64,000 nt of DNA. Origin: Syngnathus acus. Its lineage: Eukaryota > Chordata > Actinopteri > Syngnathiformes > Syngnathidae. This document shows, in pieces, positions 1 to 13,100 of this stretch. Location: positions 8,335,956-8,399,955 of the forward strand of contig NC_051095.1 of assembly GCF_901709675.1 (NCBI RefSeq). The letters run 5' to 3'. Every line of letters starts with the position of its first letter. Positions within the stretch are counted from its first letter, which is position 1. The notes under the pieces are model-generated. The model was not told where the DNA came from and ran no database searches. It saw only the letters and a program-made list of their open reading frames with translations. Made by a program: the position numbers and the translations under genes.

Positions 1-135
1 AAAGCTTACTTTAATAAATTAGTCCTCATCCACGAATCCATATTGGTCCATATATAAGGCGCACCGGATTATAAGGCGCACTTTTGAGAAAATTGGAGGT
101 TTTTAGGTGCGCCTTATAGTGCAGAAAATACGGTA
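1..135 (-). mobile_element. Partial copy of a short inverted-repeat DNA element (MITE-like), cut by the window edge
   Basis: This is the reverse complement of the left part of the complete element at 6637-6965, with only a few mismatches. Its outer end is at 112-133, followed by TA at 134-135. The motif for a GCGCCTTATAGTGC-type terminus and the 'ataaggcgcaccggattataaggcgca' style internal repeats are shared by both copies. The rest of this copy lies outside the window. It has no coding capacity. Non-autonomous Tc1/mariner-like origin is inferred from the TA flank and terminal inverted repeats. Confidence 0.75.
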
Positions 136-3100
136 GACTGAGAAGGAACAGGAAACAGTAGTTTCACGTTGTGCTGCACTATAGCAGGTTGACAAGCTTC
201 CTTTAGACAATTTGGCTTTGACAGCACTTGGTGGCATCTTGGTGCAGAGGAATGACGAAGTGAGTTTAGGCAAATGTAGTCCTTTGCCAAAGATTTGTGG
301 CATCTTTGTGCCAAAGCACCATGTAGAAATGTGTTGAGGGACTTCATTGAGGCAAAAAAACTGCTTTGCTTTGGCAACTGGGTACCATATGGAACTACGG
401 TGAAGTGAGTTGATCATTTCTTTTTGCACTTTGGCACCATCTGGTGACATTTTCATCCCAAGGAATGATGTAGGTTCGTCGAGGGGTTTGATTTAAGCGA
501 AATGTTGCAATTAAATGTTGCCCTTGTAGTCGCTTTTAAACAGAATCACATCTGCACCAACATGCTGTCATTGTTAATGCTCCATCTAAAAGAGCCCCTT
601 GCCGCTCATCCTCACCCCTCCCATCTGTCCCATTAAAGTCCACTTCCCACATTGTGGGGCCACGCCGGCCTTGAACACCACGCCCGGAGCGAGACCCCCG
701 CAGCCGCACAGTAAATAACCAGCATAAACGCAACCGACAGACACCCAGCCATTTCATGTTAATAGGAATGCGTCGCTTAGCGGATCCTAAATAATAGCTC
801 GCAGTCCCCGTGGCCAAGGAGACCACATGCTTGAGAATTTATGGAGTTGGGAAATGGATTTTCTATCAATGTCCCCTGCCGTTCCCACCGCATTTGTCTG
901 TTTTGGTATATCACAGCTCAGCATGGGGAGGCAGGTAAGGAGCAGAAGAAGCAAAACTACTCTTATTCTTGTTCTTTTTTTTTTTAAGTCCTGGCTCTGT
1001 ACATAATTTTAAAAAAAAGCACATAATCACAAAAGTAGGAGGTAAGATTTTCAACTTGCTATACAGTACAATATACATTTTTAGAACTTGGCACACTAAA
1101 AAATAGTGAGACACAAAGTCTCTGGGTAAAGCTTATTGGGCCTCTCACTGGAAATCAACTCATAACCGTATTAACTATAAAATCGTTATCCTGCTCATCT
1201 AAAAATAGACATATACATTTCAAAAATACGATTTCATTATTTCTAGTGGTGCAATGATTATTCTACAACTAATCGATAATCAAATTATTTGGTTATTATT
1301 AAATTATCAATATTTTTGCCTATTTTTTACATGCTTAAGACCAAACCAGTGACTGATTTCTAATCAGTCAATAATCAATCTGTCAATTTGAAATAGTCAT
1401 TTTTAAAGGGTTAGAAATTAAAACATGTTTTATTCTATTCATCAACAAATCAAAGTAATCGACAGCGGAATCAAATATTTAAAATAAGGTTGGTAATTAA
1501 AACATGTTTTATTCTATTTATTCATTGACAAATCAACGAAGTAATCGACAGCGGAGTCAATAATTAAAATAGGTGTTTATTGCGGCCTGGTTATTTAATT
1601 TTTCTTTAGTCTTTTTCAAGATCAGTCGATGAGTAGTGGGGTGGCACCCTAGCGCCCTCTATTGGCCACCTGCCCAATATCGTCATCTGGGGTGGTCGAA
1701 AAAGTAACGAACTTACATAAGTAAGAATTAAAAAGCACAGATACTGTGTGTAAAATGTCTGTCTGTCTTTTCCAAATGGCAAATGTCATTTTTTTATGAA
1801 AACTTTTAAAATTGAAGCTGAAGGACTGCACTTTGTGTTTGTTTGTTTTTCTACATCTATTCTGACTCATCACTTTCACTGAGTCAAGCCAAGTCAAGAG
1901 TCGTAACGCTTCAAAACAGTGACCGAGAATTCAAGGAAAACCATTGTTTGTGTTTCTGAGGGGGAAAGAAAATGCTTCATGGTGGATGAAAGACGTGGCA
2001 ATTATGATTTTTTGGTGAGGGGCACGGTACATTGGCACAGATGCTGAAGGGATTCAAAAAGTACAGACCATTCGAATTTCTTTGAAATGGTTAGTGGTGC
2101 ATGTTTTGTTTGGGGGTTTAAGAAAAAAAAAACATTTTGTCTAGTTTGCCATTTGTATTCCCTTAGCACTTGGAATTTTGCGAGTAAATGTCAAAAAGTG
2201 TACTAGCCTGTGTGCTAGCCACTACAATTGATCAGACACATGCGAAGGTTGTCTGTGTTAAATCATTCAACAACTGAATAGTCATTCATGTGACATACTA
2301 AACTCATGATTGTGTTCATGCTAGATGTATGATGTTGGTGTTTTATGATCACCTCCATTTTAATTGCTTTGCCGCCATTGTCTGGCATCAATTTTACCCC
2401 GACTCAATTTGTTGTCAGAGCTGTCGACAATCAAACAATAAAATATGGCTATGGCTGCTGTTTTTGTTTATAGTTTGTGATTGTGATATTTTGGGGCTCG
2501 TAGTTGAACGCCTTTTTTCCCCACCTGGCATGCTGTTGTCTTTTAAGGCCATGTTAAGTCTTTGCAAATTAAAGCTAACAATTTGGCCGTACTCCACATT
2601 GTCTGTGGCAGACTGTGCTGGGATTTTGCACTATTCAAATACAAGCCGTTTGACTGCAAGACGTTGGATAATGAATAAGCTTTGCCTTTTTTTTTTTTTT
2701 TTTACTGCTACTACTGACTCTCATTTGCTTCATTATGCGCCATCTCCACGCCATCAAACATCTCGTTACGCGCAATGACAGTCCAGTCGAGCACGGGGGC
2801 CTCTCGCCGTGCGGCGGCAGGCACAAGGGAGAGTGATAATCACCCCAAATTACCGTCGTGTTGACTTAATGCGGGGCTACACCGGCATGTTTGCAGATGA
2901 AGAGATGAACACCATGCAGAACAAGAAGCAGCAACTGATGACACAAAATAAATGTGTTCTTTAAGCCCTTATCAAACAACACAAAATGTTTCCTTGATAC
3001 AGTCGAAACGCGTGCTTGGTTAAAATGATTTTTAAAAAGAAGGCATAATACCTCGAGATGTTTGAGTTGCTTCCAGATATGAGTGACCCCTTCTTTGCGT

Positions 3101-4825
3101 GTATCAGTGGCCAAGGTAAGCATACCTAAAGGTGTAAACTAGCATAATGTCAACTGAACTGAAGTAAAAAAATATATATAATTTTTTTAAATCATAATTC
3201 CTCATATTTGTGTCATTGTGTATGGTTTTATAAACTACAATGTTACAAAGTGCTATTTCTCTTGATAAAAAACACATTGCACTAATTTTATTGGGGATTT
3301 TTGGGGGCGAGGCTTGAGTCAATTAAAGGCATTGTCGTGTTGTGTTTTGTTGTTTCATTGCATGGAAATATTGCCGACAAAATGAGATACCTTTTCTTAC
3401 TTTTTTGGATACCTTTAGTTCGACAATAACACATTGTGTAATGAACATTGATTAATTGCTCTAAAAAGAATCTACCAAACTGCAGGGGCGGAGCTATTTT
3501 GGGGCCATTTGTCACTCTCTGGCCACCCCACATCTAGAGGATTTTTTTTTCCCGTACTGTGACTTTCTCTTCATATTCACATGCTCCCAGTATTCTTAAA
3601 TTTGTTGATATTCCGCAACGGTTCATTTATATTAACTGTATATTGAAAAAACAGTTGTCCACATGTCGAAAGTCCACATCAGTCTGTTCTGTCACCAATT
3701 AAAATTGTTTGCCTTCTTGCTTTGACAAATTACAGCAATCCCTTTATTTACCTTTTGCAGTCCTGCATTCCTAATTGAAATCACCTGCATACAGAAAAAG
3801 ACGTACTCTATCTTCTGCATATCAAGCAGACATATTTATCACTGAGTGATAAAAACAAACAACAACACGTTGGTGGTAAGAAGCCACTTCCAAAAGGGAA
3901 GCAAATGAGCTCTATTATGCCGCTACGCCGTTGAGGCTCCGCTGGGAATCCTGTACATTACTTGTAATTAGAATAAAATACACTTTAAACAAGTGTCATG
4001 CCCAAATTACACCTTGTAAATCCAAATAGTTTTCTCCCACTAGAGGCCAAATATAGAAGGTGGCATCGGTCAGGTCAAAAACTGGCACATGTAATTAAAT
4101 CGCAGAAGTCCTGTTTTTTGTACTTCTCAAAGTCAAAACGATTGATGGGAACAAAACTTGATGATCGTTATGTAAAAGGAGACCGTTGATGCATATTTTT
4201 TCTTACAATTCAAGAAGCAACTCCAGAGAAGAGCACATTTTCACAGTTTGGCATTCACAAACTAGCTTGTTTACTTATCATGCTTAGAATCTATCTCAAG
4301 TCAAGTCAAATTTATTTATATATCCCTTTATCACAAACAGGTCTCAAAGGGCTTCACATGGCCACAGTTGACGATTATCCTCGAGATCTCCCGTTATTTG
4401 TGGAAAAACCCGCCTAAGCTGATTTTGTGTTCAGGCCAAAGCCATGTCTGATATAAAACATTGCTTTGGCGCCATCTGGAGGCATCTTTTTGCTTAGCAA
4501 CGATGTAGCGTCGAGAGGAGGCCCAGTAGGAATACAAGCCGTCACTATAGCAGGGGGATGGATGTTAATTCATAACGCGCCACTAAGTAACACAGGACCC
4601 CGGGCAGACTTAAACACAGGATGACATTTTCAGCTCACTCTCTTGAATTAAGAAAGAAAGACAGAAACTAAAAAAAGATGGAAAGAAAACATAAAAGTGG
4701 CCCCGTAACTATCTTCAACGTAGTGCGGTAAATGATGCGACTGAGGCAAATCTTGAAAAGACATTTTAAGGATTCATCAGAATAGAAGACTCCATACCTA
4801 TGCACTTTTTTTTTAATTAACATTC
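136..4825. other. Gene-free, AT-rich interval with degraded repeats
   Basis: No exon with conserved coding content and splice sites was recognised here. The interval holds degenerate repeats at 216-480 (recurrent 'ttggcaccatctggtggcatc'-like words, echoed at 4465-4515), an imperfect tandem duplication at 1415-1570, a poly-T run at about 2688-2703, and an A/T-rich fragment at 4300-4380 of a common fish repeat (words tttatttatat and aaagggcttcaca). The open frames are short and not supported by neighbouring splice signals. Confidence 0.6.
1415..1570. repeat. Imperfect tandem duplication, about 78-bp unit, two copies
   Basis: The segment 1415-1492 is repeated at about 1493-1570. Both copies contain aattaaaacatgttttattc, then caaatcaa, then gtaatcgacagcgga, then a run of AT-rich sequence. 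They differ by small indels. It lies inside a larger AT-rich segment (1235-1640) that looks like an old dispersed repeat. No function is suggested. Confidence 0.7.
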
Positions 4826-4839
4826 ATGCATTATTCACT

Positions 4840-5206
4840 GGGCGGCTCGGTGGCGCACTAGGTAGCACGTCCGCCTCACAGTTAGGAGGGTGCGGGTTCG
4901 ATTCCACCTCCGGCCCTCCCTGTGTGGAGTTTGCATGTTCTCCCCGGGCCCGCGTGGGTTTTCTCCGGGCACTCCGGTTTCCTCCCACATCCCAAAAACA
5001 TGCTTGATAGGCCGATTGAAGACTCCAAATTGTCCCTAGGTGTGAGTGCGAGTGCGGATGGTTGTTTGTCTCTGTGTGCCCTGCGATTGGCTGGCAACCG
5101 GTTCAGGGTGTCCCCCGCCTACTGCCCGATGACCGCTGAGATAGGCTCCAGCACACCCGCGACCCCCGTGGGGACTAAGCGGTTCAGAAAATGGATGGAT
5201 GGATGG
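4840..5206 (+). mobile_element. tRNA-derived SINE with perfect target-site duplication
   Basis: The element starts with a tRNA-like head (ggcggctcggtggcgcac; B-box-like ggttcgattcc near 4898) followed by a body containing the widespread fish segments gtgtggagtttgcatgttct, tttcctcccacat and ccaaaaacatgc. It ends in a tandem ggat tail at about 5192-5206. It is flanked by an identical 14-bp direct repeat, atgcattattcact, at 4826-4839 and 5207-5220, which marks a target-primed insertion. The clean duplication suggests the insertion is relatively young. Short open frames inside it are not genes. A partial relative is at 38757-38885 and decayed relatives are at 47890-48150 and about 56620-56745. 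Confidence 0.85.
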
Positions 5207-5220
5207 ATGCATTATTCACT

Positions 5221-6636
5221 AACAAATTAGAAAAGAACAGGCTAAAATATCTCAGTGAAAATGGAACTCAGTGGAGTGCGACCCTCCACTCAGGCAAAAT
5301 AACCCTCGAGTCTGATCAAATATTACATACTCAACCTTCTACATATGGTTGAATTTCCTCCTTCAGTTTGTGTATTATTCACTGAAAACTTCAATCCAAA
5401 CAGGAAATGCAATGGAAGGAGAACAATTGTGTATCCTCGAAAATGCTTCTTTTCTTCAGTAAGTCATTTTAGAGTGCCTGGTTGTTTGCCATGAGTGCAC
5501 ACAGAGAGAGGTGAAGAAGTGAGATGGGAGGATCGCAATTTGACAGCCAGTATGTGGACAGAGCTTCGAGCTTTCGTGGCCGCTTCAGTTTAGAGCGCCT
5601 CGTTATCCGCTGTGCGAGCGCGCACCCATTTTTCCAAGTCTTAGCTTGCGTATTTAATTGGATTTTTTTTTCAAGCATTCAATTGTGGCTAGGTTCTTAG
5701 CTTACACATTTACTTTTACTTTACAGGGACTTGAAGGAAATATAATTTGATATTTTTTGGCAATGATCTATGGCTCAATCAATAAAAGTCAGGTAACAGT
5801 GGCAGTGTTTACAAACACATCAGTAAGTGTGCAAGGCTATTCTGCTCTATTCTTCTAAAATAAGACTAAAAAGAGGACCAGCAGGAAGCCATGACAATGG
5901 AACAGTGCTAATCCTTTTAGCGTCATTTGCAATGACACTTCACAAGTGTTTTCCGTCACAAGTGCCTCCTAAAGAACAGTAATACTAGAAAATGGAAATG
6001 TAGTCTTGTGAGCTACATTAAACAACATCAGGAAATGATCTCCAGAGGAAATCGCTGGACATTATTTCAAATGATGACGACAAGGGGAACGCGCGTTACC
6101 AGCATGGAGAGAATGTTTGGTTTCTTTTATCCTTCTTGGAGCATTTAGAGGTTTTGAGAAGGAAGATGAAAGAACACCAACGAGGAGGAGTGGGAGGATG
6201 CGTCTGATCCTTAGCGCAGATATGATTACACTTTAACGACTTCTCATATTGGGACAAACCTTCACAGCGGCACCAGCAGACATACAGAAATGAAGCTAAA
6301 CATTAACTACTTTAAAGTCGAAATTGTCATTTTTTTCTCAATGTTGTAACACTGCAAAGACCATGAGGGGTGTGTTGACTTAAGTGAGCTACTGTGTGGC
6401 TTTTAAAACACCGCAATCAACTGTGTCGGTAAAACAGTAGTGAGTAACCTCCGGCCTGCGAGAGCATGCCAAGCAGTTCCTAAACCCAATGAAACCTCAA
6501 AGGAACGGCTCCAAAAAGCTAAAACTGGTTTCTAGCCAGCCATTGTGTCCCTTATAGGAAGTAAAATTCCCCCTTATACCAGACGATCACATGGTCACGT
6601 TTTAACAAGAAAGTAAGGGGAATTGTTGGAATAAAC
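5221..6636. other. Gene-free interval
   Basis: I see no exon, RNA gene or clear repeat family here. The open frames are short and lack splice support. Confidence 0.5.
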
Positions 6637-6965
6637 TACCGTATTTTCCGCACTATAAGGTGCACCTAAAAACCTCCAATTTTCTCAAAAGCCGACAGTG
6701 CGCCTTATAATCCGGTGTGCCTTATATATGGACCAACATGGATTCGTGGATGAGGACTAACTTATTAAAGTAAGCTTTACGTGTTTATTTTGTGTGTTGT
6801 GTGATATTAACGTTTGAGCAACGTTGAGTTATTGATATATTGTGATCGTTTTCACTATTTCGAGTGTTACTATATTGTGATTGCATTAACGTTTGAGCAA
6901 AATGCGCCATTCATTTTAGGAGCGCCTTATAATCAGGTGCGCCTTATAGTGCGGAAAATACGGTA
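6637..6965 (+). mobile_element. Complete MITE-like DNA element with 22-bp terminal inverted repeats
   Basis: The left terminus CCGTATTTTCCGCACTATAA begins at 6639 and its inverted copy ends at 6963. Both are flanked by TA (6637-6638 and 6964-6965), the target duplication expected for a Tc1/mariner-type insertion. The interior is non-coding and contains repeated ataaggtgc/gcgccttat words and a direct repeat of attaacgtttgagcaa (about 6808 and 6883). It has no transposase and is therefore non-autonomous. The superfamily is inferred from the TA flank only. The copy at 1-135 is the same family in the opposite orientation. Confidence 0.85.
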
Positions 6966-7785
6966 CAATGGCATTCAGAGGAGCACTGACGTCTTCACAA
7001 TCTTAATTTGGATTAGCACTACTGACACCCTCACAGACACCCACCTACTGCATATGTCCGTCTTGAGTCATCATTACCTTTCATGTGTTTAGTCACTGAG
7101 AAATGAAGCAGATGTACCTAAAACCTCAAAAGCCAAATGAATCATGGTTCATTTTGTTATTACCGTGAGAATGTTTGTCTTTTGTGAAACACTTTCAACG
7201 AGTGTCGCCTGAACAGGACAAACAGTCAAATAGTGATAACGTACAAATGCACTGACTTAACGACTTGCCTTGGTCAAGATTTCAAGTCGTAAATCAAGGT
7301 ACCAGTCACTGCGTATTCTGTGTAATCCCTAAAACTCGTTTAGTGGCCCGTGCATTTATTTTTTCATTGCTTTTTAAAATACGAAAGATGGTTTCTGTTG
7401 GAGCCCTGACAGAGTTTTGGGTGCACCATTCAAGCTCATATTTGCTTGCAAACTAACAAGGCTTGCCAGGAAAGACCAAACAAACTGGCGCACACTTCGT
7501 GCGCATCGTTACGCCCAAATCTTCGCATCTATGATCAAAAAATGTCAAAATGCAATAACAAGATTAATAAAAGAGGAGTCTTAAAAACTCACTTCTAAAG
7601 GAAAAGACAGCAGCAAGTCGTACCTTTTGGCTCCGGTCTGAAAGATTGGGGCTCAGGTGTTAAAGGTAAAGCTCCCACGGCGGGGTTGGCTCCCAAGCGG
7701 CTGCAGCTGCGGTGAGAAATCCGGCGGGGGTGGACCCGGGAAGAACACCGGAGAAAAGCGCGGAGGAGCAGCTGCGGCGGCGACG
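6966..7785. other. Intergenic interval rising into a GC-rich segment
   Basis: Nothing codes convincingly. From about 7640 the sequence becomes GC-rich with many CpG dinucleotides and leads into the candidate first exon at 7786, so 7640-7790 may be a CpG-type promoter and 5' untranslated region. Confidence 0.4.
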
Positions 7786-7840
7786 ATGGAGAGCGTGACA
7801 TCAGGGAGCAGTCCGATCACCGAGGAGCTTCATCCGCCCG
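7786..7840 (+). CDS. Orphan candidate first coding exon, gene unknown
   Basis: An ATG in a strong Kozak context (gcgacgATGG) opens a 55-bp frame reading MESVTSGSSPITEELHPP and ends exactly at a good donor (cccg|gtaagt). It lies in a GC-rich, CpG-rich stretch typical of a fish promoter. I found no matching downstream exon on the plus strand before the antisense cenpi gene, and I do not recognise the peptide. It could be the first exon of a gene with a long intron, a non-coding transcript, or a chance frame. Confidence is low. Confidence 0.3.
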
Positions 7841-9011
7841 GTAAGTGTGTGAGCAAAGGGATGTCCGCGCTCCCTTCCCTTTCCGCAGGTCAGAGGCAAG
7901 ACGAGGGAGAAGAAGAATGCGAGTGGCCCGGCCACGGTGCGTCACGAGCGGGATAGAGCGAGGCGGTATTTCGCTCCCGTCTTCACTGCAAGTGTGTGCG
8001 CGCCTTGCCTGCCGGGAGATTTACAACTTCCAAGTACCTCCCACACTTGGATCCTGACACGGATTCACTCATCCGTGGATGGTGGGGGGGGCATGAGAAA
8101 GAAAACCTGGAGATAGCCACGAGTGCACGCTATCAACAGCACTAAATTAGTGGTGAATATTGTTCTTTTTTTGTACAGATTTATTTTTCATTGTACTGTG
8201 GTATTTGTTAAGTATGCATGGTATGAAATAATTTAATTGATAGGTGCAATAAATTAGCTAAGCAAGATTACATTGTCAATGTTTTGTTTAACATTACATT
8301 TTTAGTTCAGCTAGTCACTTTTTTTTTCTCAAGACTTTGGGGAGGAGAAATCCCCATTTTCATTGAAAACGTATATTTTCTCTTATTAAAGATTTTTTTG
8401 GGGGGGGACGTTCCATAGCGTCAATTATTTGTGGATTATTATTATTACTCGCGGCCGACCGGGTCCTTATCCCGTCAATAGTAGTGTTTCACGATACTGT
8501 ATTTTGTACTCTTTTGTATTTGGAATCCATTTTCTTTTCATTAAAATTTTAATAAAAATACATGTTTAAGGATTTTGATTACTTGCACATAATACTAGCT
8601 AAACCATTGCTTGTTAAATTCACAATAAAGCAAAAAAAAAAAAAAAAAAAAGTCAAATTTAAAAATTGCGCGCAACCAGTTGTACCTGTGTGTATTTTGT
8701 TGCGCCAGCTTGATTTTATTTATAGGGAAAGTAAAAGTTCCTTATTTTTAACAGACAAAATAAATGCAAAAGAGGCAGAATATCACACTGTACACTGAGA
8801 AGCTGTTTTGTGTTGCAAACAAACCCAAAATGATTTCTTGCACCCATCAGTCAACTGTCACGGAACAGACCGTGATGTCACTAAAACTTGACAATTGATA
8901 CAAATAATTTATCTACATAAAAAGGTACTTGCAACCAAGCAAGCCCGCTTAAAAAAGAAGTGGATGAGCAAAAGTATGTACATGTCCTTTAAGGTCCTTT
9001 TTTTTTTTTTG
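7841..9011. other. Interval downstream of cenpi, non-coding
   Basis: The interval holds a poly-A tract at about 8632-8650 and AT-rich sequence. A minus-strand AATAAA (plus tttatt at 8715-8720) lies about 290 bp beyond the cenpi stop and could be its polyadenylation signal. No exon was recognised. Confidence 0.45.
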
Positions 9012-10061
9012 CTAGAGCTGGAGGTCTTTCTTTCCCTCCAACCTTTGTCGCCCGTTGGTGTTGGTGTGGCAAAAGAGTTTCAGGCCGTCGTAGCCCTGCG
9101 AGTACAGATACTGCAGGTACCAGTTCCACGGCTTGACATGCTGCAAAACACAGGCAACCTCTGTCACATCCCTTGCCATGACCACACATACAGCAGCAAA
9201 ACATTGGCGAGGCCACGTACCATTATAGAGCTTAGATCCAACTCTTTTCTTTCAGGCCAACACTGACGATGAAGAGAGAAAGATTGTTAATTCCACACGT
9301 GGCAGAAATCCCTCAATCCTAACTAGCACAATTCCGTCAATTTTGATAGCACACAGTTGTCAGCTAGTGCAGTTTCGTTCAACTAGTAAGTGTGTCCTCG
9401 GTGTTCTACTAGCGGGCAAAAGTGTTTTGCAGTCGTGGAAAGTAGTTGTGAGAAAAACATCGCTTGTAAGACAGTATTTTTATTCATGCACTCGGGGCAG
9501 CTCAACGGCTCACAGCTGGATGTCGGCACTGGGACAGAATCAAAAAGGGCGTGTGTGTATTATCAAACGTGATGAAAGTTATTAATAATACAAAGCTCAC
9601 TTAGGTATTAATATATGTTGTATGAAAGATACATTAATACCACATACTTCTTTCATTGAGCAAAGTGTGGCACTAGTTTGGGGGGGATGAAGTAGTGGAA
9701 GACGAAAAGGAGACTAGGTCATTTGAATTTTGAAAGACAAGAACATACACTGCTATTGTGACAGATCTCGATTAAGTTTCGTTCAGTTTTGCTATGGCAA
9801 CTTGCGACTTGCTTGGCTTGAAAATTATGCCTGGCCTTTCGTGACTTAATTCTGACTCTCCAACTTACTCTTCGTACTCGTAATTTTTGTTGTGTGGTTT
9901 GCTCACTTGGTGGAAATGCATGACCCGCATCATGTTGTGCCTGTGCATATTTTAGCAATGTTTGAATTCCGAGCTCAAATTTAGATTAAGCGTGGGTCAT
10001 TTGAACTGTTACTCAAGTAGTGTTTGGGGTGAACATTTATTGAATGCTTTAATTTGTGATA

Positions 10062-10144
<83 letters not shown>

Positions 10145-13100
10145 GTTTTACCACAGGTTTCGCTTATTTCATCCACAGATACTGCATATACTATATTTTT
10201 ACGACTTGGTTGCGGCTGGCTGTCTCTCGCTCACTTAAAACCAGGAAATAGTTTAGTGCAGTGACGTTCCTTGCCGCATCACTTAAAGAAAGGCCTAAAT
10301 CTATCGACATAGGTGTCATGGCCCTTCTCGGCCTACTGTGCAGAACTAGGTTGCAAGAGGTTCCACTGGAACCACAAAGCCTCAAAAACTTGTAACGGAA
10401 ACACAAGCTTACAAAAAACAAACAATTTGAACATTGCCACATATGAATGAAAATGTGACCTGCATTCTAGGCATAGACGGTGCTAGTTCTGCTTTATGAA
10501 GCCTTGTCAAACCTTGAACGCAATGTGGAGGCGGAGACTCACCTTGAGGTGGAAGGTGATGGCGTGACTCATGAAGGCCGGGTGGTGAACGAAGTTGAAG
10601 CTGGCGGAGCACTGGGGTACTTTGCTCCTCTGTAACAGCCCCTCGTCTACCCGCACATTGGCACCTGACTGGAATGTTTTGCCGTTCCACAGGAAGTTGA
10701 CCATGTCAACTACGTAGTGGTTGAAATCGCTGAGGTTCAGGAATCTGATGTGAAAAGCCTGTCGGAGGAGGAGGCCGTTGATTAACCACGACTGTTTGTC
10801 ATGTCGATTTATTCTCACACCGCGAATGAAGTCAGTTGTTCATTGAAGAAGCGTTGTTTTTTTTCAGAGGAGAAATAAGGCTGACTGATAAGTACTTTTA
10901 CACTCCAAAGCCTTCATTTGCGCTGGAATTTAAGTTGGCAACTTAATGTAGTTGGTGTACCTCTGTGACTTTCGACTGTTCTTTGGCAAATGTCAGGTTC
11001 ACCTTGTACCTGAGAAAAAAAAAGACAAAGTTAATGGCAAATGTCATAAAAGGCAATTTGTTTCCAGCACTGTGACGACAATGTCGCGGAATTAATTGTA
11101 CTTTCTGTTGCCCTGACATTCTCCCGTTTTGCTTTGGAAAAAAAAACATTACAGAACCTTGTGCAAAAGTTAATTAGCAAGTACTGTAAACTGTTCAAGC
11201 TTTCAAAAATTGAACACATCAAGATCAAACGGGAGAGGGCGCTTGGGTATTTCACTTTGGCTCATTACTATAAATGATACATTAGCATATAAGTGCACAG
11301 ATGAACCATCCGGTAACATGGCGCTGCGTTACATTAAGGCCGATGAGAGCTGGCACCTGTGCATGACGTAGGCCAGGCGGTCCACACTGACGGGGTCAGT
11401 GGCGAGCAGTGCCGGATAGAAAACGCCAGGCGGTGGTATCACAATCAGCGGGAAACCGTACTTCAAAAACATGTCGCACACCTGCAGAATGGTCATGAAA
11501 TACAGCAGATTAATTAATGTACAGTCATACCTTTTGACCATTTGGATGGCCAACAGCGCTCCTGATTTCACTCACTAGGCCACGCCCCTTCACAGCACAC
11601 ATCAAGACAATGCAGTGTGTGTGCGTGCGCGGCTTAGTCACCCTTCCTAAAAACTGGTTTACTTCTTTACATTTTCTTGTGAGTCAAGGTACTGCAGTAC
11701 AGTACATGACTTTGTTGAGCACTCGATGGTGTCTTTACATTCATTGCTTGAGTCTGTCATTCACAACTACTTGATAAGATGGAGGACAATGTGTGTTTTA
11801 GAGCTGCATATCAAAACACAATCGGATCAATGAGCTCGCGTTACCGTCTCGTAAAAGTCCAGGATGAAGTTGAGCAGGAGGGAGTGGCAGCTCTCCAGCT
11901 GCAACCCCACAGAGGCCAAATGACCCACGAATTGCACCAGCAGCAACACAGAGTCCTTAAAGCCCGACAGAGTCATGTGTCTGGAAAGAAAATGGAAAAT
12001 AGTTAGACAGCAGTAGGAACACTGTAGGCCAGCAGAGTGCAAAAATCAAGAAACTCATCAAATCTCCAGTTTAATGGTTCTGCGGGAAAAAAGTTCATTA
12101 AAACTGGCTTCAGTCCCATTTTGTACTGAGCCTGTCCCCCCTTAAGCAAAGCAATGAGTGACCAACAAATTTTGCTGACGTGGACAGGATTATAGATGGC
12201 ACTGAATATTGGATTTCCTCACAGAAGACTAATAGTTTTTAGTGGCTGTGTCCATCACAAGGTGACAGCCTTTCATTTATTCCCGTTGTGGGTTATATGC
12301 GTCAGCTCCCTTGCTGAGACTTACACTGAGGTGTGACTGCTGATGCTGATGTCCAAGTCGTCTTCCAGAGCGAACACCGAGTGCCAGGTCAGCCAATTCC
12401 GCAGCATGCCGTTTAGACATTCCAACAGCCCACACTGAGGACACACACACACACACGCACACAAACATCAGTCAAAACTAGCGCTATTAAATCACATAGG
12501 AAAGTGGTTCCTTGTTGTAATAGCTTCAAATAAACCGGAGCAGAACGCGTACCTTGAAAAATGGTGAGGACGTAAAGTAGAGCTGCTTGAGGGGCTCTAA
12601 AAGAAGCCGTTCCATTTCTGAGGAGGGGGGGATAAGTAAGTCCTTTTATTTACTATATAGTGCTTCTCACAGAGAGGACTCACAAAGTACTTCATAGTGT
12701 CAACTCTTAAACACAAACATTAAACAATTATCGCAAGAAAAATGTAAAGTACCTAAAATGTTAACAAATGAAACCGCGGCAAACATTTAAAATAAACCTA
12801 CTGGAGCTAGGAACCACGGGAATGCTGCTCAGCAGGCCGAGGATCTGCGGACGCATGAGGCCTCCGTCCCAGACAGAGAGGAATTTGTAGAGAAACGCTT
12901 CGGAACTACAAAATCCCTCCTGGTAAAGATGTTGAGACACAACAGGGAAAAAAAAATGAAAGGTCAAAAGAAACGTTCAAAATGTTTAATAAGGCAAAAG
13001 GGTACGAAGGTACTAAGAACAGAGGCTCACCTGGAGAAATTGCTGTGCCGACAGTAGCTTGTTAAGAAACTGCAGGGCTTCATCAGAATTATCCATTGAG

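Noticed and set aside
4840-5206. tRNA-like head considered as a tRNA gene
   Set aside because: It lacks a foldable cloverleaf and is the head of a dispersed SINE with a target-site duplication.
10056-10251. Cys-Val repeat frames
   Set aside because: They are artefacts of the TG microsatellite.
10543-10744. Acceptor cacatcag for cenpi exon 18
   Set aside because: It breaks phase with exon 17. The upstream acceptor (exon end 10758) restores it and makes the total a multiple of three.
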